Positions 42,192 to 50,378 of a stretch of DNA of 53,243 nucleotides are shown in pieces (position 1 is the first letter of the stretch; each line of letters starts with the position of its first letter). The notes under the pieces were generated by a model. That model had not been told where the DNA came from. It did no database searches and saw nothing but the letters and a program-made list of their open reading frames with translations. Both the position numbers and the translations under genes were made by a program. Origin of the DNA: Dehalococcoidia bacterium (GTDB lineage Bacteria > Chloroflexota > Dehalococcoidia > Dehalococcoidales > BS750m-G39); assembly GCA_030608005.1 (NCBI GenBank), contig JAUWIX010000006.1, positions 1-53,243 on the forward strand, written 5' to 3'.

Positions 42192-42851
42192 TTACTTTGC
42201 CACCGGTAACTCTTTAGCAAAATTGACGCTGGGGGGCTCAACCTCTGTTCTGGTAAACCTCCTCAGCTCGCCGATATTATCCCTGAAGTCCTGAACAAAG
42301 GCGTTGTATTCCATCACCAGCCGATTATACAGGTCTATGGTTTCCCGTGGAAGCTCAACCTTCTCCGCTACCTCACAGAACTGCTCGACAAATTCATAGT
42401 AATGAGTGTTTACCAGCCACAGCTCATTTAAACTGGTACGCAGGTAAGCATCAAACCGTCGGCTTCTGATATCGCTCTCCAGCCGGGTGACAAAGCTGCT
42501 ACACCAGGTATTGAAAATGCGCTGTGCCACCTCACACTCCCGAGCCCAAGCCCAGACTTTGGCATTATCGCTGGTGAGCAGACTACGGATAACAACAAAG
42601 ATAGACAGTGAAGAATCACCCATAAACCGGCGATTGAAATGTCCGGCTAGCTCCTTTAGCCTGAGCGATAAACTTTCCAATTGCTTCTCTTTAGCGCCAC
42701 TTGCCCCCACCACCAAGCCAATGACCAGGATAATAACCAGCACCGGGGCTAAAGCTTCAATTGGCCACGGAACGATATAACCAACCACCGCCAGTGCTGT
42801 GATTAAGATGGGGCACCAGCCCCGGTTTATTATAGACCTCAAGATATACAT
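42192..42851 (-). CDS. Membrane-anchored helical protein of unknown function
   Basis: A 219-residue protein. Two hydrophobic helices at about 12-30 and 33-50 are followed by a mostly alpha-helical soluble part (KEKQLESLSLRLKELAGHFN; ETIDLYNRLVMEYNAFVQDF). I do not recognise a family. A start at ATG 42851 is supported by GGAGGCTGGTAT upstream, nine bases after the argF stop, so it is probably co-transcribed with argF. A link to arginine metabolism is not implied by its sequence. Confidence 0.72.
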   Translation of the reverse strand: MYILRSIINRGWCPILITALAVVGYIVPWPIEALAPVLVIILVIGLVVGASGAKEKQLESLSLRLKELAGHFNRRFMGDSSLSIFVVIRSLLTSDNAKVWAWARECEVAQRIFNTWCSSFVTRLESDIRSRRFDAYLRTSLNELWLVNTHYYEFVEQFCEVAEKVELPRETIDLYNRLVMEYNAFVQDFRDNIGELRRFTRTEVEPPSVNFAKELPVAK

Positions 42852-42860
42852 ACCAGCCTC

Positions 42861-43802
42861 CTAACGATAGCCAGCCAGTGGAATCTCCAGACCGCCCAGT
42901 ATTCCTGCCAGCAGCGCTTTCTGCATGTGTAACCTGTTTTCAGCCTGGTCAAAAACCACTGACTGGGGAGTATCTAAAATCCCCTCGGCTACCTCCTCAC
43001 CACGATGAGCAGGTAAGGGGTGCATAAATATGGCATCTTCCCTGGCTAAGGACAGTAGTTCACCATCCACCTGGTAGCCGGCAAATATCTGGCGTCGGGC
43101 TTCAGCCTCAGCCTCCTGCCCCATACTTGCCCACACATCAGTATAAACTACATCAGCCCCGGTAACCGCCTGGCGGGGGTCGTCAGTATAGAATATTTCA
43201 CCACCAGCGCTGAGGGCATTATTCTGAGCCAGATTGAATATATCGTCTTCAATAGCATACCCGGAGGGAGTGGCTATCCTGAAATTCATCCCGGTAAGCG
43301 AAGCCGCCAGCATAAGACTGCGAGCCACATTGTTACCATCGCCAACGAAGGCTAAGGTCAAACCCTGGAGTTCCCCCTTCTTCTCATAAATGGTAAGCAG
43401 GTCAGCCAGAGCCTGACAGGGGTGTTCCCAATCAGAGAGGGCGTTTATCACTGGCACACTGGAATAACCGGCTAGAACCTCTAATGTCTGGTGAGAAAAG
43501 GTGCGGGCGGCGATGGCATCTACATAGCGACTGAGCACTCTAGCCACATCTGGAACTGACTCCCGCTCCCCCAGACCAACCTCAGCCGGAGACAGATAAA
43601 CGGTCTCTCCGCCTAACTGTCGCATAGCTAGCTCAAAGCTAACCCGAGTCCGCAGTGAGGGCTTCTCAAACATTATCGCCAGCGTCTTCCCACTGAGTAT
43701 GGAGAGCCAACCCTGGGCTTTCATATCAATGGCATCTGATATGAGCAAGCGAATATCCTCACCGCCGAGGTCAGCTACTGAGAGTAGGTCTTTCCCTTTC
43801 AT
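42861..43802 (-). CDS. argF: Ornithine carbamoyltransferase
   Basis: A 313-residue enzyme of arginine synthesis joining carbamoyl phosphate and ornithine to citrulline. The carbamoyl phosphate loop SLRTR is at 49-53 and HPCQ at 127-130. Ornithine-binding residues lie in DVWASMG at 222-228. The C-terminal motif reads HPLP (261-264) followed by AHRGEEV, where the classical ornithine enzyme has HCLP. The RGEEV context still fits an ornithine rather than aspartate enzyme. The start follows a -10 box (TATACT) by seven bases with no ribosome site, a leaderless arrangement. It is divergent from the Fe-S protein gene. Confidence 0.93.
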   Translation of the reverse strand: MKGKDLLSVADLGGEDIRLLISDAIDMKAQGWLSILSGKTLAIMFEKPSLRTRVSFELAMRQLGGETVYLSPAEVGLGERESVPDVARVLSRYVDAIAARTFSHQTLEVLAGYSSVPVINALSDWEHPCQALADLLTIYEKKGELQGLTLAFVGDGNNVARSLMLAASLTGMNFRIATPSGYAIEDDIFNLAQNNALSAGGEIFYTDDPRQAVTGADVVYTDVWASMGQEAEAEARRQIFAGYQVDGELLSLAREDAIFMHPLPAHRGEEVAEGILDTPQSVVFDQAENRLHMQKALLAGILGGLEIPLAGYR

Positions 43803-43809
43803 AGTCTAA

Positions 43810-43815
43810 AGTATA
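43810..43815 (-). promoter_or_regulatory. -10 box of argF, seven bases before the ATG
   Basis: TATACT on the minus strand, one base off consensus. No good -35 was found at 16-18 bp. The seven-base distance to the start codon suggests a leaderless mRNA. Confidence 0.45.
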
Positions 43816-43867
43816 TCACGAAAGGATAATCATTGAATAGAGGAATGGGTAAACTTATTCAGAACGC

Positions 43868-43897
43868 TTGACACAATAGAGGTAACAAATCTAATAT
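43868..43897 (+). promoter_or_regulatory. Promoter of the Fe-S CCG-domain gene
   Basis: TTGACA (43868-43873), an 18-bp spacer and TAATAT (43892-43897). A ribosome site TTAGGAGAGATT and ATG at 43918 follow, so this gene has a normal short leader. Confidence 0.65.
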
Positions 43898-43917
43898 GCC
43901 TGCAGTTAGGAGAGATT

Positions 43918-45024
43918 ATGAGAGAGCTAATAGAGCAGTTGGAGCAATGCGATGAATGCGGGGCCTGCCTGGAGGTTTGCCCCACCTATAATGCCACCCA
44001 AGAGGAAGAATTTTCGCCTATAGGCAGGATTAAAGCCGCCAAGAAGATATTTCAGGGGGGAGAGGTTACCCCCCAGATGATGGAAGGCATCTATAACTGC
44101 CCCGAATGCCACCTTTGCCTTAATGCTTGCCCCTATAATATAGATGTCCCGGAGATTGTTACTCAGTCCAGAATAGAGTTGGTAAGAAGAGGGCTAGGAC
44201 CACTGGAGGGGCATAATAAGATTATTGAGGGAATGCAAAGGCTGGGGAATGCGGTAAATGGAGACCCGGCAAGGAGGCTTGATTGGCTGCCTGAGGAATT
44301 CCCCACCCGTGAATCAAGCACCTTGCTCTTTGTTGGCTGCCTAGCCTCCTATCTGGTCAAGGATGCCGCCACCTCATCCTACCTGCTGCTGAAAAAGCTA
44401 GGCGTTGACTTTATGATGTTAAGGGATGAGGGGTGCTGCGGGATTTACTATCATGAGGTGGGAAGGCTTGACCTTGCCCGAGAAAAATTCCAGGAAAACG
44501 CTGATAGATTCAGGAAACTGGGCATTAAGAGGCTCATCGTTGTCTGTGCTGGCTGCTATCACTGCTTTAAATGGCTCTATCCCAAGCTCCTGGGTGGTAT
44601 AGACTTTGAGGTAACGCATATCATCCAGCTATTACCCTCCCTATTGAAGGAAAGGGGGATAAAACTGGAAGAAAAGGGAACGGAGGTAACCTACCATGAC
44701 CCATGCCGACTGGGAAGGCTGGAGGGCTTTTATGATGAACCAAGGGAAGCTCTAGGGCTATGCGGGATAAAGGTGAACGAGATACCAGAAAATAGAGAGA
44801 ACGCCCTCTGCTGTGGGGCAGGGGCAGCAGTAAGGTCAGTCTACCGCAACCTTTCCCTAAAGCTAGCCACCAGCATCTTAGACCAAGCCCCGGTGAGCCC
44901 GATAGTAACCCCCTGCCCATTTTGTGAATTCAACTTCAGTTACACCATCCGTAAGACAGAAAGTGACAAGAAAGTAGCCTATATAACCGATGCTATCCTC
45001 AAGGCTCTGCCAGCTAACCTTTAA
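43918..45024 (+). CDS. (Fe-S)-binding CCG-domain protein (HdrD/GlpC-like)
   Basis: A 368-residue redox protein. Two 4Fe-4S motifs lie at Cys11-14-17-21 and Cys61-64-67-71, each ending in CP. Two CCG domains follow, with CCGIYYHEVGR and CAGCYHCF in the first and DPCRLGR and CCGAGAAVRS in the second. CCG domains bind non-cubane clusters in heterodisulfide reductases and in glycerol-3-phosphate or lactate dehydrogenase complexes. Here the gene stands without a flavoprotein partner, so its electron donor and acceptor are unknown. Length suits a stand-alone GlpC/HdrD-type subunit. Confidence 0.9.
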   Translation: MRELIEQLEQCDECGACLEVCPTYNATQEEEFSPIGRIKAAKKIFQGGEVTPQMMEGIYNCPECHLCLNACPYNIDVPEIVTQSRIELVRRGLGPLEGHNKIIEGMQRLGNAVNGDPARRLDWLPEEFPTRESSTLLFVGCLASYLVKDAATSSYLLLKKLGVDFMMLRDEGCCGIYYHEVGRLDLAREKFQENADRFRKLGIKRLIVVCAGCYHCFKWLYPKLLGGIDFEVTHIIQLLPSLLKERGIKLEEKGTEVTYHDPCRLGRLEGFYDEPREALGLCGIKVNEIPENRENALCCGAGAAVRSVYRNLSLKLATSILDQAPVSPIVTPCPFCEFNFSYTIRKTESDKKVAYITDAILKALPANL

Positions 45025-45060
45025 CCCTTGAGCCAAAATTAGAATATAAGGAGGTCGGAA

Positions 45061-45315
45061 ATGACCACTAATGAAAAATTCACCGTATCAGGAAGCCAGC
45101 TGGTTGATAAGGTTAAGCAGCTGGTACATGAAGGTAACATCAGAAGAGTGCGCGTGCTCCACGAAGGGCGAACGGTACTGGAGATTCCACTGTCAATTGG
45201 GGCACCAGCGGCGGCAGTAGGAATTAGGGCAGCCCCGGTTCTGGCTGCCCTGGGCGCTTTTGCCGTCCTAGTAACCGAATGCACCATTGAGGTCGAGAAG
45301 ATAGAAAAGTCATAG
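45061..45315 (+). CDS. DUF4342-family small protein
   Basis: An 84-residue protein after a strong AAGGAGGTCGGAA site. It starts with a helix-rich region (GSQLVDKVKQLVHEGNIRRV). It then has VRVLHEGRTVLEIPLSIG and an Ala-rich hydrophobic stretch (AAVGIRAAPVLAALGAFAVL), the usual DUF4342 plan of a nucleic-acid-fold-like N-terminus with one membrane-like segment. Function is unknown. The frame continues open after its TAG for 28 codons (to 45402), reading AESCYKKCKDGDIISYEYAK, possibly the end of an unrelated lost gene. Confidence 0.78.
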   Translation: MTTNEKFTVSGSQLVDKVKQLVHEGNIRRVRVLHEGRTVLEIPLSIGAPAAAVGIRAAPVLAALGAFAVLVTECTIEVEKIEKS

Positions 45316-45466
45316 GCGGAAAGCTGCTACAAAAAATGTAAAGACGGGGATATAATTTCTTACGAATACGCTAAAGAACTTTCTCTTTCATTACCTGATT
45401 AAGAGTGCACAATCTTTGCCTGACACTACGAATTCTGCCCTCCTTCTGCCATGACCCCCACTCTGC

Positions 45467-45472
45467 TATAAT
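45467..45472 (+). promoter_or_regulatory. Extended -10 promoter of polA, six bases before the ATG
   Basis: TGCTATAAT gives a consensus -10 with the TGn extension, which can replace a -35 box. No good -35 is seen. The ATG starts at 45479, so the transcript is probably leaderless. Confidence 0.6.
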
Positions 45473-45478
45473 TAAGGT

Positions 45479-48178
45479 ATGAAGAAGCCGCTGCTGGTGC
45501 TGTTTGATGGTAATGCCCTGATTCACCGCGCCTTCCACGCCTTACCACCGCTCACCGTGAGCAAGACCGGCGAGATGGTCAGCGCCGTTTACGGCTTTGC
45601 CCTGATGCTGCTCAAGGTAATAAATGAGCTAAAACCCACCCATTATGCCATCGCCTTTGATATGAAAGGTCCTACCTTCAGGCACCAAATGTTTGAGCAG
45701 TATAAGGCACAGCGACCCCCAACCCCTGACGAACTGGTCAATCAACTGGGGCGGGTAAGGCAGCTAGTGGAAGCCTTCCACATCCCCATCTTTGAGCTCG
45801 AAGGTTATGAGGCAGATGATGTTTTAGGCACCCTCAGCCAGCAAGCCAGCAACCAGGACATTGATGCCATCATCGTTACCGGTGATGCCGATACCATGCA
45901 ACTGGTATCGGCACGGGTAAGGGTGCTTTACCCCAGACCGGGGCGAGCCTTTAGCGACACCATGCTCTATGACGAAACGGCGGTAAGCCAGAAGTATGGC
46001 GTCAAGCCGGAGCAGATTGCCGACCTCAAGGGGCTGATGGGTGACCCCTCAGATAATATCCCCGGCGTGTCCGGTATCGGTCCAGTAACCGCAGCTAAAC
46101 TGCTGAAGCAATTTGGCTCTATAGAGCAAATTTATGAGCATATAGACCAGGTAACTCCAGCCAAACTCCAGGCTCTATTGCGAGAAAATGAAGCCATTGC
46201 CCGCCAGAGCAAGGAGCTGGCGACCATCGTTACCCAGACACCGGTTAGTCTAAACCTTGATGACTGCCGGCTCGGCCAGTATGACCGTCATCAGGTAGCT
46301 GAGCTCTTCCGCGAGCTTGAGTTTGCCAGCCTGCTATCTAAACTGCCTGAAATTGAAACTCAAGTTGAAACTAAGCCACCTCAAGGAGACTACCATATCG
46401 TAAATACCACCTCAGCCCTTGATGAGCTGCTAAACCGCTTGTCAGCGGTTAAGTCCTTTGCCTTTGACCTGGAGACAACCAGCCTAGACCCGATGTCAGC
46501 CCAGCTAGTGGGCATATCTTTATCGCCGGCTCCGGGCGAAGCCTACTACATTCCCGTTGGTCATGTCGGCTGGGAGCAAGTAGAGCAACTGCCGCTGGAA
46601 CAGGTTATAGCATGGCTCAAGCCACCCCTGGAAGACAATACCTTAGCCAAGCTGGCTCACAACGGCAAGTATGATATAGAGGTGCTGGCTGAATATAGAG
46701 TAACGGTTAAAAACTTGACCTTTGACTCAATGCTCGCTGCCTATTTGCTGGGTGAGAAATCACTGGGGCTAAAAGCCCTCGCCTTCAGCAAGCTGGCTAT
46801 TGAAATGACACCCATCACTGACCTGATAGGCTCTAGGGCTAAGCAGATTTCCATGTCCCAGGTAGAGCTCACCCGCGCCGCCGACTATGCCTGCGCTGAC
46901 GCCGATATGACCGGGCGACTGGCCAAAGTGCTAGAGGCAGAGCTTCACCAGCAGGGACTTTGGCAACTTTTCTCCGAGGTTGAGCTACCATTGATGCCAG
47001 TGCTAATCCATATGGAAAGGAACGGAGTTGCCCTAGATACCGACTTGCTAAGGCAGATGTCACACCGCCTAGGTAAGCAGTTACTAAAGCTGGAGGCTGA
47101 GATATATAACAGTGTTGGTCACCAGTTCAATATAAACTCACCTCAACAAATAAGTTCCGTTCTGTTTGAGGAGCTTAGACTACCGCCAGCTCGCAAAACT
47201 AAAGGTGGCTACTCTACCGGGGCATCAGTGCTAGAGGAGCTCCGCGGGAGCCACCCAGTAATAGAATTCATCCTTGACTACCGTCAATTAAGCAAAATCA
47301 AGTCAACCTACATTGATGCCCTGCCCAGCCTAATCAACCCTAAAACAGGGCGGGTGCACACCAGCTTTAATCAGACACGGACGGCTACCGGACGGCTCTC
47401 CTCCAGCGAGCCAAACCTGCAAAATATCCCCGTCCGCGGCGAGCTGGGGAAGAAGGTCAGGCAGGCGTTTATTGCCCCACCGGGGTCATATCTTTTAGCT
47501 GCTGACTACTCACAGATTGACCTCCGCGCCCTGGCTCACCTGTCTCAGGATAAAAGCCTGCTAACTGCCTTCCACCGAGACGAGGATATTCATGCCGCCA
47601 CCGCTGCCCAGGTCTTCGGCGTAGAACCCTCTCAGGTAACTCCAGATATGCGCCGGGTAGCTAAAACTGTCAATTTTGGCGTCATCTATGGCATGAGCGA
47701 CTACGGGCTGGAGCAGGCAACAGAGCTATCACGGGAGGAAGCCGCCCAGTTCATCACCGCTTACTTTGAAAAATACCCCGGGGTAAAGCAATACCTTGAA
47801 TCTACCAAAGAACAGGCAAGGGAAGTAGGCTATGTTCAAACCCTCCTCGGCAGAAGGCGTTTCATCCCCGAAATCAATTCATCTAACCGGCAGGTAAGGG
47901 AAGCCGCCGAACGAATGGCAATAAATATGCCGGTACAGGGTACCTCCGCCGACATCATAAAAGTGGCGATGATAAATCTAGACCGGGAGATAGCTCAACG
48001 CCAACTGAAAAGTAAGATGCTGCTTCAGGTGCATGATGAGCTTATCTTTGAGGTGCCCGAGGCTGAGCTGGAAGAGATGCGACAAATGGTTCCTGAAATA
48101 ATGTCCACTGCTCTGGAGCTAAGCGTTCCGCTAAAAGTGGACATCAAGGCCGGCACCAACTGGGGAGAAATGGAATAA
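45479..48178 (+). CDS. polA: DNA polymerase I
   Basis: An 899-residue repair and replication polymerase with all three activities intact by motif. The 5' nuclease domain covers residues 1-290 (LFDGNALIHRAFHAL; EADDVLGTL; GDADTMQLV; DPSDNIPGV). The 3'-5' exonuclease has FDLETT (Exo I), AHNGKYD (Exo II) and YACADAD (Exo III), so proofreading seems active, unlike in Taq-type enzymes. The polymerase domain has DYSQIDLRALAHLS (motif A), RRVAKTVNFGVIYGM (motif B) and VHDELIFEVP (motif C). Length is typical. The next gene starts ten bases after its stop. Confidence 0.98.
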   Translation: MKKPLLVLFDGNALIHRAFHALPPLTVSKTGEMVSAVYGFALMLLKVINELKPTHYAIAFDMKGPTFRHQMFEQYKAQRPPTPDELVNQLGRVRQLVEAFHIPIFELEGYEADDVLGTLSQQASNQDIDAIIVTGDADTMQLVSARVRVLYPRPGRAFSDTMLYDETAVSQKYGVKPEQIADLKGLMGDPSDNIPGVSGIGPVTAAKLLKQFGSIEQIYEHIDQVTPAKLQALLRENEAIARQSKELATIVTQTPVSLNLDDCRLGQYDRHQVAELFRELEFASLLSKLPEIETQVETKPPQGDYHIVNTTSALDELLNRLSAVKSFAFDLETTSLDPMSAQLVGISLSPAPGEAYYIPVGHVGWEQVEQLPLEQVIAWLKPPLEDNTLAKLAHNGKYDIEVLAEYRVTVKNLTFDSMLAAYLLGEKSLGLKALAFSKLAIEMTPITDLIGSRAKQISMSQVELTRAADYACADADMTGRLAKVLEAELHQQGLWQLFSEVELPLMPVLIHMERNGVALDTDLLRQMSHRLGKQLLKLEAEIYNSVGHQFNINSPQQISSVLFEELRLPPARKTKGGYSTGASVLEELRGSHPVIEFILDYRQLSKIKSTYIDALPSLINPKTGRVHTSFNQTRTATGRLSSSEPNLQNIPVRGELGKKVRQAFIAPPGSYLLAADYSQIDLRALAHLSQDKSLLTAFHRDEDIHAATAAQVFGVEPSQVTPDMRRVAKTVNFGVIYGMSDYGLEQATELSREEAAQFITAYFEKYPGVKQYLESTKEQAREVGYVQTLLGRRRFIPEINSSNRQVREAAERMAINMPVQGTSADIIKVAMINLDREIAQRQLKSKMLLQVHDELIFEVPEAELEEMRQMVPEIMSTALELSVPLKVDIKAGTNWGEME

Positions 48179-48188
48179 GGAGGATAAA

Positions 48189-48845
48189 TTGAATATACAA
48201 ACAGTGCACTGGGTTCTAATAGGTATAGGAATTCTTCTGCTGTTAGCAATCTTGTCCTATTTGGTTCTAAAGTATATATACCATAAACCAACGGGCAGCA
48301 TCTGGCTGTATCTTTTCATGATTTTCATGTTTTGGATGTGGATATTCACCATATATGAGACGTCTAGTAAGCGAAGGGAGAAACTGAAGAAAGCAGGGGT
48401 TAAAGAGGGGCAGGTTATTGTGGACCTTGGCTGTGGTCCCGGTCGCTTCACGATTCTCGCCGCGAGGATAGTAGGGCCAGAAGGCAAAGTATGTGCCCTG
48501 GATATTCATCCCTTACACACAGCCATTGTTGCGGCCAGGATAGCAATAGGAGGCCCCAAGAACATAAGTGTCATGCATGCAGATTGCTGTGCAACGGGGT
48601 TACCAGATAAAGCGATAGACCTTATCTTCATAAACGACGCCTTCCACGAGTTTGATAAAGTTGGCTGCCTGAAGGAGGCAGCTAGGATTCTGAAAGCAGA
48701 TGGGATTCTAGCCATAGATGAGCACGAAATGAAAGAAAGCAAGCTTTTGAATGTTGTGGCTGAAGTTAACCTCTTCTCTCTTGCTGAAAAAGATAAAAGG
48801 CTTTATAAGTTCAGAAAACTAGTGGATGAAGGAAAAAGTGCCTGA
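48189..48845 (+). CDS. Membrane-anchored class I SAM-dependent methyltransferase
   Basis: A 218-residue protein with a TTG start behind AAGGAGGATAAA. Two hydrophobic helices occupy residues 8-28 and 38-56. Then the methyltransferase fold begins: VDLGCGPGRFTILAAR is motif I, ALDIHP has the acidic residue binding the ribose, and DLIFINDAFHEF is motif IV. The substrate is unknown. The order with polA (10 bp upstream) and mutM (8-bp overlap downstream) suggests one operon, although a membrane methyltransferase has no clear repair role. Confidence 0.82.
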   Translation: MNIQTVHWVLIGIGILLLLAILSYLVLKYIYHKPTGSIWLYLFMIFMFWMWIFTIYETSSKRREKLKKAGVKEGQVIVDLGCGPGRFTILAARIVGPEGKVCALDIHPLHTAIVAARIAIGGPKNISVMHADCCATGLPDKAIDLIFINDAFHEFDKVGCLKEAARILKADGILAIDEHEMKESKLLNVVAEVNLFSLAEKDKRLYKFRKLVDEGKSA

Positions 48846-49656
48846 GCTACCTGAGGTAGAGACGATAAAGAATGAGCTGCTACCTTACCTAATTGGGCAT
48901 CCTGTTACTGGCGTCATCCTGTTCTGGGAGGGGATAGTGCGCCAGCCCTCGGCGGAGGAATTTCGCTCCCGCCTCATCGGGCAAAGGATAACTGAGGTGG
49001 CTCGGCGAGGTAAATATCTTATCCTAGGCTTAACCAGCGGTGAGGTGTTAATCGTCCACCTAAAGATGAGTGGCTCACTACTATTGAAGCCAACCTCTTC
49101 TGAACCTAATAAGTTTATCCGTGCCATACTTCACCTAGATGGTGGAACCGAACTTTACTTCCGCGACCCGCGCAAGCTGGGGAGGATGTGGCTGGTGGAG
49201 GATAAGAATAGCATTGTTGGTAAGCTTGGTCCTGAACCGCTGGAGGCTGACTTTAGCCCCGAGGTTCTGGCTCAGCGCCTGAGTAAGCGCACGGCACCAA
49301 TAAAGGCTCTGCTCTGCGACCAAAGCTTGGTTGCTGGCATCGGCAACATGTATGCCGATGAAGCCTTATTTTCTGCCAGAATCCACCCACTAAGGTCGGG
49401 AAAAAGCCTGTCTCAACAAGAGGTGGAGTGTCTTCATAGCACCATTCAACAGGTGCTGTGGTCAGCGATTAACGATAAAGGAGCCAGTGTAGATACCTAC
49501 CTTCGCCCCGGCGGTGAACTGGGCACTGCTCAGTTTCAGTTTAAGGTTGCCCATCGGGGTGGCCAGCCCTGTCCTGTCTGCGGCACCCTACTCCAGCGCA
49601 TCCCCGTCCGCAATCGGGGCAGCTACTTCTGCCCCCACTGCCAGCCGCTCAAATAA
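48838..49656 (+). CDS. mutM: Formamidopyrimidine-DNA glycosylase (MutM/Fpg)
   Basis: A 272-residue base-excision enzyme removing oxidised purines. The true start is the GTG at 48838, since Fpg needs a proline right after the initiator: GTG-CCT-GAG gives M-P-E-LPEVE with catalytic Pro2 and Glu3. An ATG four codons earlier at 48826 would bury the proline. AAGGA lies eight bases before the GTG. Lys59 in RGKYLIL is the conserved beta-hairpin lysine. The helix-two-turn-helix (AGIGNMYADEALF) and zinc finger (CPVC...CPHC) are intact. It overlaps the methyltransferase by eight bases. Confidence 0.96.
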   Translation: MPELPEVETIKNELLPYLIGHPVTGVILFWEGIVRQPSAEEFRSRLIGQRITEVARRGKYLILGLTSGEVLIVHLKMSGSLLLKPTSSEPNKFIRAILHLDGGTELYFRDPRKLGRMWLVEDKNSIVGKLGPEPLEADFSPEVLAQRLSKRTAPIKALLCDQSLVAGIGNMYADEALFSARIHPLRSGKSLSQQEVECLHSTIQQVLWSAINDKGASVDTYLRPGGELGTAQFQFKVAHRGGQPCPVCGTLLQRIPVRNRGSYFCPHCQPLK

Positions 49657-49675
49657 CGCCCTATGACCCGGTTCA

Positions 49676-49861
49676 TCACCCTTTCCAAGCGAAGGGAATA
49701 AGAAAAACAACACAGCCCAGGAAAAAAGTAACACTGCCAGCTAATCCCAAAGGACTCCCAGCAGCTACACTATCAACAATGAAAAGGATACTACACACCA
49801 GGAAAAGCACCCAGCCCAGGAGTTGAAACTGGCTTTCTCTTCCCTGCTTCCTTGTGGGCAT
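49676..49861 (-). CDS. Small two-helix membrane protein
   Basis: A 61-residue protein with a basic N-terminus (MPTRKQGRESQ) and two hydrophobic segments (residues 15-33 and 37-57). AAAGGGGGTATCA before the ATG is a good ribosome site, which is the main reason to call it. No family is recognised. It stands between mutM and the PPC-domain gene. Confidence 0.5.
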   Translation of the reverse strand: MPTRKQGRESQFQLLGWVLFLVCSILFIVDSVAAGSPLGLAGSVTFFLGCVVFLIPFAWKG

Positions 49862-49931
49862 TGATACCCCCTTTCGGATTTTATCGGATTGATAACTAAT
49901 CTATATTATCCTCTGCTTCAAGCATCAATAA

Positions 49932-50342
49932 TCAAAACTGCAACTCATTGAGCCCAGTATAGGAGTCAGGGTAACGGTGAAGCTGATAGTCAAGCTCGGC
50001 TATTACTACTTCAGCAGTGGAAAATACTTTAGCCTCAACAAGGTGTCCCCCTCGGCATTCATCAGGACTGGAAAGCTGTATATGCACATGGGTGATTAGC
50101 TCAGCATCCTTAAGAGCTACCGAACCCTGGGCGCAGACAATCTCTAGGGGTCCCTGGTACTCCTTTGTCTCATATTTGCCTGGGAGTTCCCTCAGGAAGT
50201 TCAAACTAGCACTCTCCACAGAGCCTATGATACCAATGACCACCCCAGAGGAGATACCGTTCTGGCGGCAGTAGCAGGCTATCTCGCTGACTAGCTCCTG
50301 CTCGGGCTTAATTCTGAAAACATGCACCTTCTTAAACAACAT
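49932..50342 (-). CDS. PPC/DUF296-domain protein
   Basis: A 136-residue single-domain protein of the PPC (plant and prokaryote conserved, DUF296) fold. The family features are the early FRIKPEQELVSEI segment, the SGVVIGIIGSVESASLNF strand-turn, THVHIQL near 84-90 and GGHL at 98-101. The latter histidines resemble the metal-binding site seen in prokaryotic members. No AT-hook is present, so the DNA-binding role known for plant AHL proteins should not be assumed. AAGGAGGCATT before the ATG is a strong ribosome site. Confidence 0.88.
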   Translation of the reverse strand: MLFKKVHVFRIKPEQELVSEIACYCRQNGISSGVVIGIIGSVESASLNFLRELPGKYETKEYQGPLEIVCAQGSVALKDAELITHVHIQLSSPDECRGGHLVEAKVFSTAEVVIAELDYQLHRYPDSYTGLNELQF

Positions 50343-50378
50343 AATGCCTCCTTATCTTGTAGCGTAGAGAAACACTCT

